This document shows, piece by piece, positions 24,660 through 36,679 of a stretch of DNA of 64,000 nucleotides (its first letter is position 1; every line of letters begins with the position of its first letter). The stretch spans positions 31,969,863-32,033,862 of the forward strand of contig JAFMSR010000019.1 of NCBI GenBank assembly GCA_022818135.1. The letters run 5' to 3'. The DNA is from Saxidomus purpurata. Its lineage: Eukaryota; Mollusca; Bivalvia; Venerida; Veneridae. Made by a program: the position numbers and the translations under genes. The notes below the pieces were generated by a model, which was not told the origin of the DNA, searched no databases, and saw only the letters and a list, made by a program, of their open reading frames with translations.

Positions 24660-25432
24660 ACAGAAAAGAGCAGATAACCTTTTGAAGGATTTGGCAGAAT
24701 TATGCCCCTTTTTTACTTAGAAAATACATTGAATATGCCATTGGGTAAAATCGATTTATTGACTTAACACTTTCAGATATTACTGTGAAACTTGGAATAC
24801 TTGCTTGCATCATTACCCCCATCTATAGGCAAGAAACAGGTAACTCTGTCAAGGATTAAGAAAACAATAAGGCCATTAATCGACTTAAAATTTAGGTTAA
24901 GTTTTTCGTACCAGTCCACATTTTGACTGAAGTGTTCAGTTATTACTTTGAAAGTTTGAATACTTGTTAACCTTTATGATTCCCAAATGTAGGCACGAGA
25001 AGGTAACTTTGTAAAGGATATATTTGAATTATGGCCCTTTTCGACTTGGAAACCCAGTAAAAATTTTCATTCTTGTCCACTTGTTGACTTAAACATTTGA
25101 GATTTGAAATACTTAATATGTACCATCATGATACCTATCTTTAAGCAAGAGAAGATAACCCTGTGAACATGTGTTTTGATTTGTACTTAGAAACTCCTAC
25201 TTGTATGCAACTGGCACTGTCATGCACATATATCATTAACCACTTAAAGTATTAATTTAAAACTTTGCTGTAGTATTAAGGTATATCAAGTTTGATAACT
25301 CTTGACTTAATAATTTGCTACTTGTTGCGCTTGCTTATACAGATCCTTGCTTTACTTTTCCTGCCAAAGTTTTGTTTGATTGGCAACCACTTAGAAAAGT
25401 CGAGGGCGCTGTCCTACTAACATATCTTGTTA
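24660..25432 (-). repeat. Tandem-unit element, AACAAGAGCTGTC family, left-truncated
   Basis: The right end, read on the minus strand, starts AACAAGATATGTTAGTAGGA and then CAGCGCCCTCGACTTTTC. This matches the heads at 44867 and 61790. Units of about 170-180 bp share GAATTATGCCCCTTTTTTAC, TTGACTTAACACTTTCAGAT and AGGCAAGAAACAGGTAACTC phrases. The matching left terminus (GCTCGACTTTTCGAA) is not found. Confidence 0.65.
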
Positions 25433-27030
25433 AAGTGGAACATTATGCAACACATTAAATCAGAAATAACATGTTGTAGGAACTTATGTGCTTCTCTGCA
25501 TAACAACACGTTGTTGGATATACATGAACTTGTGTTTATTGGTATTATTACTTTTTACCCTCGATGAAATGTCTATATCACAAAGACCTCAAGACCTTTA
25601 TTTGAACTATGTCAGGAAATAATATGCAATGTTTGTCTAATGAAGTATATTAAACCCCAAGAACTATTTCCTTGAAATTATGCGTACTTATTGTTGGCAG
25701 TCAGAAACTCGTGTTACATGTACTACAGGGAATAGATACTCGTATACTATGGGCATTCTCTGTCACATGAGAGACGTGCGCATCTTCTTTAAAATTAGTT
25801 TCATACAGTAACTAAATTAATTATATATATATAATATTTTGAAACTGAGATGATATAGAGAGCTGTAATGCTATTCTGCTAAGAATTCACATATTTTTTT
25901 ATAAGCATACTTTTTATTCCGTGTTAGAACATCTGATAGTAAGTCTTTTATTTGACCTCATTAACTCTTTGTTATTTAAGATTATGGTTGTCATGGAAAC
26001 TACTGGTTTCCTACATATTAACCAGACGCTGAATTAGCCGGACAATTTAAATCTACCCGTAATTAAACGGTTATCTTTGATCCAAAGTGTCATGAAGGAA
26101 CCTGAATCTTTGTGACATTGCAGTGAATTTATCAATCAGGGTAACTAATAACTCTAATATACATGCGCACGTGTGCTGATATGTAGCGATATTCACATAC
26201 CGTTTGACCACAAGTTTCCGTAAGGGATGTAAAAAGCATTGCAAAGCGTACAGAAAATACTAAGATCATTAAAAGTAATTGGTCTTCGTTAAATTCATAC
26301 AAAAAGATATTAAAAAACAGTACATTAGGACCTGAACCAATGCAACCATGACAGACCTAGGGTCAGGATTAATGTTATAAATAGTAACCTGGTGGTTTTT
26401 CGAGACATACAAACTAGGTCAATCGCACTCACATATCTCATTGGTCACCGCGATTGACCTAATTTTTGGCAACCAATCAAATTCACTCTTTGGCTGAAAC
26501 TGACTGGAAATTGCAAACAGGTAAATCGCTCCTTTTTTGGACTCAGAAAAATTACATTTTGTTAGGTATAGGCATGATAGAATACATGCCGAGGTCTCAT
26601 TCAAGAATACAAGCTAATACATATGTATAAATGTTCTCATGACGGACCTTTATAAAATTTGCTTCAAATCAAATCAAATCGAAATTTCGAGGAATGTCAC
26701 TTCTTTATTTTCAGCTGTACAGAGCGTAATGTGTAGATATCAACCTTAAAAACTGAAAACGTAGTTGGAACGGGCGTTAAACCCAAAGTAACGAAGAAAC
26801 GAAACCAATACCGGACCAGTAATCCGACACCCAACCAATACAATACTCGTTGCAATACGTTTCCTGTCTTCCCATATACAAACTGTGCTGTAAGTAAAAG
26901 CTATGTACATGTATACTGATTATTTTACGCCGCCAGGAGGCGAACTGTATTGAATAGTTTTACTGTACATTGTGAAATGTTTGTCCATGGTGTGACGAAA
27001 TCGATTTGTGAGAAGTACCGATTATTGTTA
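25433..27030. other. No gene; one short hairpin at 26415-26461
   Basis: AT-rich. TAGGTCAATCGC (26415-26426) pairs with GCGATTGACCTA (26450-26461) as a perfect 12-bp inverted repeat. Nothing else is supported. Confidence 0.45.
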
Positions 27031-28720
27031 GATAGATAGATTTATTTTTGCATAAAATGTACAATTGCATGACAATACGTGATTAAAACATAAACAAGTA
27101 ACAAATATGTATGAATAATTATGGCCATATCAATTAACACTATATATGCCAAGGATAACACAAAAAAGAGTATGGATAAACTCTTATTTTCCATTGTGCT
27201 CCATTGAATATAGTCTTATATCATATATGACAATTTAAGCAATATTACAAAATCCCAGCAAATGGTATTGAATAGAAAGACATTTGTGGTACTTAAAAAG
27301 AAAATAAATCTTATTTGATAAAAATGGAACATGCTATTGATATTAAGATGTTACATAAAAGTGTATACCACATTAGAGGAAAGACAAATGTAAAAATATA
27401 TCATTCTGTATAAATGAAGCACTTAAGAACCATTTGCAACTAAGTAAAGTATTTTAAATACAAATAACAAAACTACCTATTGTATGGAAATATAAAAGAA
27501 ATGGCAAAAATAAAAAAATAATATTAAAATTAATCCACCAACTCTAGTAGGCACCCCTTGATACAGAACTTAAAGTTAGAGAGGGTCTTTGCATCCCTAC
27601 GGTTTTAGGGTAACTCATTTCATAGGGTGCAGTCATTGTAGGCAAAAGACCCTTTGTCACAAGTTTTGACCGTAGGAATGGTAAAATGGCCACTGTCTTT
27701 GAAAGAAGAAGAATTACATGTAACCTCAAAAGGTACGGATTTAACGCGGAATCTGATGCTATAATTATGGACTGACATGACTGAAACAAAATGTTCTGCC
27801 ATATAAAAGGGGGCAGTCTTGGAATATATTTTAAAAAAACATGACATAGGGTTTTGTATCAATTCTCTCAGCCACAGGTTACCATTTAAGACTTGAAAAC
27901 TGATCTTTACCAATGTGTACCATACTATTAAAATTAAGGACAAATCTAATAAGTTTATTCTTGGTAACATGTAATCTATTCTTAAATGTTTGTGTCATTG
28001 AAAATTACCAAACTGTAGCAGAATAATATAAATGACACTGAATGAGGGACATAACCAATAATTTCTTAGTGTGAAAAGAAAGATGGTCTCTTTTTCTAAA
28101 CAGAAACTTCAATCTTGCATTAGCTTTTTGAATAACAGATATAACCATAAACTCAAATGATAAACTCTGGTCAATATAGAGCTATTAAGTTGCACCCAGG
28201 TACTTCACAGAGTTCTTTGAATGGATAGTTTGGCCTTTGCAAGTGCCATTGAGTTTAGATTGAGACTTAACCTTCTGCTTGAAACCACAACGTATAGATT
28301 CTGTTTGGCCAAGATGCGAAGACAATTTATAACAAATAAGCCACTCACTTACTGTTTTGATTTCAATACTTAGGGTGGACTCAATTTCATCCTTATTTTT
28401 ACAATTGTACCAGTGACCAAAATTGCCAAATCATCCGCATATAGTTACTATTCATTTATGCTTGGCAACCGTAGACATATCATTAATATAAATTAAAAAC
28501 AACATTGGACCTAATATGGAACCTTGAGGGACGCCGCAATAAATGTTTGCATGTGACGTAGGAGTGCCTGTGACATCCACTAGTTGCTGCCTATCTGATA
28601 AATATGAGGTAAACCATCTAATTATTGAAAATAAATAATCAATTATTGCATGTGTAAATAATGTGCATTTATCAATGGTCATATAGCCATTAGCTATGAC
28701 GAATAAAATAAAAAGACAGA
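27031..28720 (-). mobile_element. Degenerate LINE retrotransposon (reverse transcriptase part and 3' end)
   Basis: Reading down the minus strand: an RT segment with WFTSYLSDRQ, CGVPQGSILGPMLF and INDM (28682-28452), then after a frameshift LYADDLAILV (the Y-A-D-D catalytic motif, about 28444-28415), then SVKYLGAT followed by a stop (about 28220-28190). Next comes a C-terminal stretch with KTCDKGSFAYND (27660s) in which two positions, expected to be W and Q, are now TGA and TAA, ending LLELVD. The 3' UTR leads to AAATAAATCTATCTATCTA, a short microsatellite tail. It is 5'-truncated and inactive. It belongs to the jockey/CR1-like non-LTR group; the exact clade is unresolved. Confidence 0.85.
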
Positions 28721-29488
28721 TATAAGTATGCTAGACAAATCTAATAATATTACCCCAAACTGACAACGTTGCGAGGGATGACGTCAATGGTTCACGTAAT
28801 ATATGGTAAGACGCGTAACAGTCATAACAACATGTGTTCTAAGTATACAAATAATATTTACGTGGGGAAAATCCAAAAATCATATAATCAAAATAAGAAA
28901 TATATTTGGCTTCGGATATCGTGCTCTAGACCAATGAATTATTGTTTATTTATAGATCATACAATAAACGTTAAAACGAAAACGGGTAAGTTTCAGAGTT
29001 CTGATAAGCATATGACTTCTCGAGTGTCCCTTTTTGTAGGTAAGGGAACCACCGTCATTACATACATAATATTGATACATCTGTATCGCCAACGGATCAA
29101 GTATATATAGAAATGTGAGTTAATATCACACACTACCAAATTTTGTAGTTGTTTTGTAAGGGTGTTTCCCTTTGGGCTACAGAGCGGGTCCGAGAATATG
29201 TGAAAATGAGGCAGTTTTTGAACACTCCGATTTATTGTTTCTGTTTTTTGCGTCATTGATTCTGTTTCATTACGTACAAATTGAAATATTATGGCTGTGA
29301 ATTATTTCTATTTTACCTTTAGGTACAAGCGATTTCTACAATGTAGATACAAGCGATGGCTACCTACAGAAACCAAAACAGAAGAAAGCAGACTGAAACG
29401 ATAACAGCACGTGCAAGAAAAGTTTTTTTTTTAATTTTAATTCATTAAAAGAAGCTTTTTCTTCTACTTTGCCTTATCGACTTAGATA
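28721..29488. other. Upstream region of the GPCR gene, nothing recognised
   Basis: AT-rich. No TATA or initiator could be assigned with confidence. The GPCR frame is closed by an in-frame TAG near 29489. Confidence 0.4.
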
Positions 29489-29559
29489 TGTAGAAATGCT
29501 ATCAATTAAAGAATACTGAAGGTCATGTACTGGATAATCAGGAACATGTAAATGCAAAC

Positions 29560-30450
29560 ATGCTTCCAGATATTGGGATCATTCCAAAGACTTTACTAAC
29601 AATATTCTCTGTATTGGCTGTTCTTTTTATGGCCATTTCTCTGCTGGCATTGAGCAGAACAAAACGTACACCAAAAGTCGGAAAGTTTATATCATGTGGT
29701 TTAATATTTTTTGATTTTCTCGCAACATTATCATTCACAATCAGAAGATTTCTAACAAACCCAAATGTAGTTATCCATGTACAACCTCTGACCACAGGAT
29801 TGTGTTTTCTCTCCAACTTAACCGTTGCCATTTTGTCACTTGAAAGACTTATTATATTCTGCTGGCCATTTGTCTATCTACAAAATATCAATTCCAAAAA
29901 TGCTAAGCTGAGTGTGCTAGCTATTTGGTGCTTGTATTTTGTTACATTTGTTGCTGTGATATATTCTGGTTGTGATCACTGTATCACAGTCAGTGATACA
30001 GCCGAATGCTATAAGGAACACGTGAGAGTATTCGTTACAGTAACATATCCATTCATTACTCTAGTTTCGGTGAGCTGTTTTTCGATTATTTTTAGCATCC
30101 TTTGCAAACAAAATCGACACGGTATGCAGGGCAATATTGTATCAATATATAAATCAACAACTGCAGTCTTGGTGTGCCTTTTGAACTTTCTCATGATGGC
30201 TTCGCTGATGTTTGTTGTGAACTTTGCTGATATTAGCATTGAAACAAGATGGATATCTCCCGAGATACTAATGACAATAAATGGAATAGTTGATAATTTA
30301 GTGTACATTTTGTGGTACAATGAATGCAGGCTTGAAATTCTGAAAATGTTTGCCTGTATGTTTCCCTTTCTCAGAAAAAAATCAGAGAAGATGGCGATCC
30401 GTATTTTTGACATTGTGACCTATGAAGCTAGACGGCGGGAAGGTCAATGA
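29560..30450 (+). CDS. Class A-like seven-transmembrane receptor, single exon, orphan
   Basis: A 296-residue intronless frame with seven hydrophobic segments at roughly residues 8-31, 41-65, 80-103, 115-139, 156-184, 200-225 and 238-263. TM2 has LIFFDFLA, placing an Asp at the conserved 2.50 site. TM3 ends LSLERLIIF, an ERL variant of the E/DRY motif. TM7 has DNLVYILWY in place of NPxxY, so the Pro is missing. A Cys at the TM3 start (GLCF) and Cys in loop 2 (CDHC, AEC) could form the usual disulfide. The N-terminus is only about 8 residues, short for a peptide receptor. An in-frame TAG lies near 29489 and the ATG at 29560 is the first available. Ligand and subfamily are not recognisable; it is probably a lineage-specific rhodopsin-like receptor. 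AATAAA hexamers follow near 30568 and 30680. Confidence 0.8.
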   Translation: MLPDIGIIPKTLLTIFSVLAVLFMAISLLALSRTKRTPKVGKFISCGLIFFDFLATLSFTIRRFLTNPNVVIHVQPLTTGLCFLSNLTVAILSLERLIIFCWPFVYLQNINSKNAKLSVLAIWCLYFVTFVAVIYSGCDHCITVSDTAECYKEHVRVFVTVTYPFITLVSVSCFSIIFSILCKQNRHGMQGNIVSIYKSTTAVLVCLLNFLMMASLMFVVNFADISIETRWISPEILMTINGIVDNLVYILWYNECRLEILKMFACMFPFLRKKSEKMAIRIFDIVTYEARRREGQ

Positions 30451-31954
30451 ATTTTTGATGATTATTGCAATTTAAAGAAACGAATTCTCATAAAAATGTT
30501 ATCATGTTTGAATACAAAGTCAAATCCCAACTATGTTTATTACCATGCCAATACATTTGATACTGTAATAAATTTTAGTAACATGAATTTAGCTATATTT
30601 TATGTATGTGTACAATAATTATTTGTTCAGTGATATATGTATGTTGTAAAAAGGTATTTTTATCATCAGTGGTATTCGTAATAAAATGGTACTGAATCTA
30701 AAATGTAAACAGTGTTGTAAAGGACTTAACGTCGTTGTTTTTAATCATTTTGCCGTTGGTAGTCAGTCTAAACGTATGTTCATAGGAATCTGTCAAGTGA
30801 AAGATGATGGTAAAATAGGTAGATTACTTGCCAAATAAGTTTTAACCATCTTCGGCAACGTAAAGCCCGTCATTTTTGTTCTAAAGACGATCACTACAGT
30901 TTAATTCTTGGCTATATATCAAATATGTTTATACTTTAATGTTGTTTAATTATATGTCACAAACAATTACTTTTGAATAAAAAAACATACAAAAGGATTA
31001 TTTTGAGCAATAATATCACTTTAACATTTTTAAACATATAACTTTAGCGCAAAAAATCAGTATATCAAGAAAACTTATACCTCCTTTAAAAGCACCCAAA
31101 AAGTCAGTGTTTAGCAAAGGTGGACTTTTAAACTGTGTTAAATGCTTTCAGAAGGATACTTTTTTGTTACATATTACTTGTAAGTGTTTCACTATACACA
31201 ATTTGTCCAGTTAAAGTTTCATTTAGCTATCTGTATTACGTCAGTGCGAATAAACACATGACCTCCCCTCCAACACCACCCTCCCACCCGAGACAACAGC
31301 TCATTTTTCTCAATAAATAGGCTAGTTACCTATCATTTTTAAATTAGTTCTCAATAAAGTGATGTTTGAACAATTCTACTGCAAAAAATTAAGAAATTCT
31401 CAATGCTTGAACATTAAGAAAAAAAACTTTGAAAAATGACTACAAATTTTACATATTTTTTTACAGAAACTAGTTTCTCTTTTTGGGTTTTTTCAGTTTG
31501 AATACACTTTGAAATCTCAATTCATGTAGTTTCATAACATAGGATCAATTGCTTGACATTTTAAATAAAAATCAATTGTGAGTTGCCAAATTTAGAGATT
31601 TAATATTAATAAAAATGAGATAGGGGTCATTTTCACTGCTTTCGGGGGTATACTATAAAAAAGTGTCCATTACTTCTAAATAAGGCTGGTGACCTACCTT
31701 TTTATTTCATATTCTGACTAAGCAGGTATAACCCTAACGACAAACGAAATTTCAAGAAGATATATGTTTTTTTTTTATTTTGTTAATCGATAAAATGCTT
31801 TATAAATGCTGATTACCATAGAATCATGTACGTTTACAACTCGCACGGATTGCGGTTAATTAAAATGCCAAGTCGTGGCAATACAAGAAATGTGAACTTT
31901 AAATGTTATTTCTAGGTTAATAAGTATAATTATTCTCAAATCCACGATTTCGTA
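30451..31954. other. GPCR 3' flank and intergenic DNA
   Basis: Contains the probable GPCR 3' UTR. Two related phrases (AGGCTAGTTACCTATC near 31320 and AGGCTGGTGACCTACC near 31684) suggest a degenerate repeat. No gene. Confidence 0.4.
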
Positions 31955-32105
31955 CTGTAATATATATACATGTAGTACTGTAGTACGGTTTAGTACAGTA
32001 GTACTATATATGTACTGTTATACTGCATTAGTACATTATTAGTACTGTAGTACTGTATAGTACTGTATACTGTATAGTACTGTAGTACTGTATAGTACTG
32101 TGGTA
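31955..32105. repeat. Palindromic AGTACTGT simple repeat
   Basis: About 18 occurrences of AGTAC embedded in AGTACTGTAGTACTGTATAG-type sequence. The units are themselves self-complementary (AGTACT), so the tract can form hairpins in either strand. Confidence 0.85.
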
Positions 32106-32436
32106 CTTTATGTTTATGGCTCGTTCATCCTTTTGGACGATAAAAAATATTACGCAACATGAAAATATAAAATGGTATAGATGTTTCTGCCCTAACACAC
32201 AGGATGTTGCAATCCCCGTGCCTAGAAAATGTTTCCATCTGAAAGGTGGCCGTATGAGAAGGCATTAGTACAATAATTGAACGGTGAAATGATGTATTCT
32301 CATCTACTGTTGTCAATAAAGGTTCAAATGAAAATATATTGCATTCCAGTTTGTGGCTGTCGGTGGTAGATAAAAGGAAAAAAGTAATAAATGAGCCCTG
32401 AACATGAAGACAGTATTCTCGTAGCTTTGCATTTAG

Positions 32437-32754
32437 TTTCATTGAATTAGCCAAGGCACACATGTGCTATATATCCTATATTTACATAATCATTATAATT
32501 ATGAAATGACCATTATGCAGTGTATATAATCATTGAACTGGATTTCATTGAATTAGCCAAGGCACAAATGTGGTATATATCCTATATTTACATAATCATC
32601 AACATTATGAAATGACCATTATGCAGTATATATAATCATTGAACTGGATTTCATTGAATTAGCCAAGGCACAAATGTGCTATATATCCTATATTTACATA
32701 ATCATTATGATTATGAAATGACCATTATGCAGTGTATATAATCATTGAACTGGA
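32437..32754. repeat. 106-bp tandem repeat, 3 copies
   Basis: Units start TTTCATTGAATTAGCCAAGG at 32437, 32543 and 32649 and end GTGTATATAATCATTGAACT. Copies are about 95 percent identical by eye. Confidence 0.92.
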
Positions 32755-34919
32755 ACATGTGCAACCACTCTTTAATAGTGAACAAGTTATTGAGATTTCA
32801 TGATAAGGCACTTTGTTCGCGTGCAAATAATGTGGGACGGACGGACGAACTGTCATTGTTTTCGTTTTCGAATTGTATTCGCTTGTACTTACTCATTAGG
32901 TAAGATGGTTTCTAAAGGCTTCACATGAAACTTGACGTTGCAACTGTCTTTTTTCTCTTCTAAATAAGACCCCCTAAAAAAACCTTTGAAATTATTTTCT
33001 AAACTTTTTTTCGAATATAAGAAATATGCGGAAGTTTGAAACAAATCTGGTTGTTCCTTTTTCTCCAAATTCTGATTTTATTTTGGATTTTCACAAAAGT
33101 AATAAAGTCTTGGATTACATTTTATTGACCTTGCAATCTTAAGGAGGACCGAGAGGTAAACAATAATCACCAGTGAAATGTTGAAAGAATAAGACAGGTA
33201 AGAGCATATTGTTTTAGTAGCTGTTTCCTGCGACCGTCCTAGTAACTGTGTATGCTCAGTCTCTGATAGGCGCATTGCTTCTCTTGTCACAAATGTATAT
33301 CAGTAAAGTGAGCCGGCAACTTCATGTTGTCTGCAGCTCGCAGTTCAATTGACGAACAAACAACTAGTATAAAGTTCAAATTTCGCAATTTCTAATATGC
33401 AGTTTGTTGTTCGAGGTTGCCAATTCGAACTACGTGAGCTTGAAGTTGCTAATGACAACACTGCACAGCAACTTGGAAACCAGTTTGCAGTTAGCACTTC
33501 GAATCGCAAAAGCATACTGGCAGCTGCCTACAGACCCAGTACGAACTAATGGAGAATGCAATTGTAGGATATCCGTACGGACATCGCAGACAAGACGTGC
33601 AGAGCTGGGAAGGAGCTCGGACGTACCTTGTACGATGTACGTGCCAATCATATCGTGCCGAATAGCACTAGCAACAAACAAAAAATAAATAAATAAAAGT
33701 AGTATCACATGGCCAAGCTTTGCTTCTCGCATGTGTACCTGGAGGATTTTTTTTTTGAAGTGGTAGGAACTATACGGAGTTCCACGCACGAGTATTCTCT
33801 TGACATAGAACGAAACACTTAAACAATTGAATCTGAATATAAACCTTGGAGAACTGAATTAGGGAGGAGATATTCTGTATGAATTTGGCGCGGCGGGTGG
33901 GGGCGGGTCAAAATTATTTGCAAATTCATGTATATCATGAACAGCACTTTAAAACATAATTTGTCACTTTTAGGGGCTACATACAGGTATTTTGGACAGA
34001 ACTCTGAACAGGGGTAACATTGTAGAATTACAAATTATAGTGGACAATATATGAATAATTAATGTGCAGATATTAAACAGGGAGTGGAAACGACGAATAC
34101 CAATAGCAAATGTCTTATATGTGTCTTAATGATTATCTTGCTTTGTCGCGAAGTTTGATATTTGAATACTGGAAATACATATAATCATATCAACATACTT
34201 TGTTGACATTCATTTTGTTGTCTTGTGTATAAGTGCAAGTCGACCTTTGTATCCTGTGATCATGTGATTTTGATTCAAGTCGTAAAGCCCAGTTAATAAA
34301 TGCGGCAGGCAAACTTATCTTTTGACAACAAGATGGACATCTGCCAAGTTATATGTCGACATGAAGTCATATAATCTGAAATTCAGTCCTTACATTTACT
34401 TACTTTGTGATTATCTGTCTAGAATTATTTCTTACAAAATTTATTACCTCTCTTTACCGGATTGATTCCCGTTTTAGAAAAAGGTCTGAAAGTATTTTGC
34501 TTGGAATTTTAATAAAATATATCATTATAACCTAGCCTGTCGTCATTGTGCTTATTAGGTCCACCATCCTCTAAAGAGGCTATAACCGGTACGACCCGAT
34601 GTATTGTGATCTCAGACAAACATTGTTTAAAGACAATAAAAATCTCCTTCACAAGTAACACCCCCTCCCCCTAACCCGCATTACATTAAGTCCAATAAAC
34701 AGACAATATATTTTATTGACATGTAGAGATAATTGGTTTCTTTTCTGTTCAGGCCCCTTAATGGGTAACCCCATTTATTGTCACACACAAAAATAATAGT
34801 CACAAACAAGCTCTATGGCCTTAAATTTCAAGATATTCCATTAACAAAGTTTTTTGATAATTAGTTTCTTACTTATTTCCTGTTCTTTTTGTTTTCTTAT
34901 GAGATCAGCTTATTATCTA
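32755..34919. other. Intergenic, nothing recognised
   Basis: Includes a 94-codon frame on + and a 119-codon frame on - around 33404-33789. These are opposite-strand shadows of each other without domains. There is also an AAATAAATAAATAAA stretch near 33680. No supported gene. Confidence 0.4.
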
Positions 34920-35255
34920 ACATAGTTCCCACATAAACAATATTTACCCCCCTTGTTCTGAATTGTCAGTCATTTTGTATGGCAGCTTCCCTTAAGGTTA
35001 ATATAGAGAACAATCTACTTAACAATTACAAACTACTCAGATTTATAAACATAATTAATATATAATGCTGATATGGGCAGATGACTCAGCAGGTTCAAGA
35101 AAATATGGCTGTCACACATAAATTCTCTTGGTATTTTCTTAATTATCACATAATTGAGAAAAATTCCTATTAATGCTTTATCAGTTTTGCCATTCAAAAT
35201 GGCTGCCAATTCAGAACAAGGGAGGTAATTATTGTGGATGTGGGAACTATGTATG
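34920..35255. repeat. Inverted repeat, arms about 65 bp
   Basis: ACATAGTTCCCACATAAACA through CTTGTTCTGAATTGTCAG and CATTTTGTATGGC (34920-34985) is mirrored at 35190-35255. The spacer of about 200 bp is not symmetrical. Confidence 0.7.
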
Positions 35256-36260
35256 AAAATGTTTATTAACACGTGAACGTGAACAAATTTCATTTGCAGA
35301 AAACTTATTCTCATTTTCGAGAATTACGTGACAGTTAATTATTTTATCGAAAATAAATATTTTGTTTAAGAAAGTTATAAAATAAAATGCAGATATTCTT
35401 TAATAATTATGCTGTATTTCTGTTGTCAAAGTTTATATAAATTCTGTTAGAGCAGTTTTTAGGCTTAAACTAGTCAGAATTAATGCCAGCTTCGCAAATT
35501 TGATCGTTGTATATGTATGGGTTTTAGTACCAACTATGATATTAAATGTGTATCACGTTTAGAGTGCTATTTATGAAAAGTTTTATTTTTAGTATATAAT
35601 AGATATTGTTAATATATATCTGTGATAGCCATGTATAAGTCTGAAAAGACTGCTGCGTACAACAGTTGTATGTGTCTTTGTATATATATGAATGCATGGT
35701 ATGGTATGGCATGGTATGTATGTATGTAGGTATGCATGCATATCTAACTCTAATAAATAATAATATGTAAGTGGCCAGTAAACAAATCCAGGAGAGCGTT
35801 CGCACTGTTATCGAAGGTTCCCGTGTTTGCGTTCCGGTCAGGGTGCACGTATGTCTCACCCTGTGACATTTGTCGCCCTCTATCTGCATAACGATAAAAC
35901 TTGTCAGGACGTTTTACAATGAAATCTTACCACCCATCTCTTTCATATATTAAACAATCGCACCGACCATCATTTATAAAAGATGGTTTTTGTTTCTTTT
36001 CAGTGTCGTAGTCATTAAGTTATTTAATTAATTTTTAGTAACAAACTCGAAACTTTTTTACAGTTTTAACTGCGCTATAAAATATTGTATGTATCTAAAT
36101 GTTTTGTAGAAAATGATATTTCATAACTGTTTTCATGGTTTTGAACTGTGATAGTTTTATAGGTATTATTCTGTGCAATACCTACTCTATTATAGCTCTA
36201 ACATAGAGCGGCTACATGTATATATTCACAGTATACGTATTCCATGCACTCCGTGTTTTA
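35256..36260. other. No gene; short GTATG/GCAT simple repeat
   Basis: A small ATGGTATGGCATGGTATGTA-type low-complexity tract sits near 35695-35745. Otherwise nothing recognised. Confidence 0.4.
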
Positions 36261-36470
36261 TATTACAGTAAGCTCTGGTTATTACGAACTCCTTGGGGCT
36301 ATTTATATTTGTTCCTTATATCCGGAGTATGTTGTATCTGGAACAATGATAGTAATTATTATAGTATATATTCGTCTCAGGTTATATTCATTAAATAAAG
36401 AAGGAATACAATCAGGCCCAGTTTAAGTTCGTTCCATACCATCCGAAATTTCTCAATATCCGGAGTCCTT
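36261..36470. mobile_element. MITE with TACAGTAA terminus, copy 1 (diverged)
   Basis: It begins TTACAGTAAGCTCTGGTTAT, contains TTGTTCCTTATATCCGGAGT and ends near CAATATCCGGAGTCCTTATG. The same layout occurs at 39537-39709 with clearer termini. The repeated TATATCCGGAGT word suggests a pogo/Tigger-like origin, by resemblance only. Confidence 0.6.
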
Positions 36471-36679
36471 ATGTATGTATGTATATAGAGGAGACTTAAA
36501 TGAAGAATAAATAAATAATATTTATATAAATGTAATCTCGTTAGTATATACTGTTGTGCTCTAGACTATATCAGACAAGATAATCGCTTAATGTACCATA
36601 CTAACACTTGTAACTGATTGAGTTCACTAACATCAATTTACAACAATGGTCATATTAACATGTTACAGTTCATGTAGAA

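Noticed and set aside
33404..33789. Opposite-strand frames of 94 and 119 codons
   Set aside because: Mutually overlapping shadows with no domain or splice signals.
35790..35880. Possible tRNA-like SINE (GAGAGCGTTCGCACTG)
   Set aside because: No acceptable B box on either strand.
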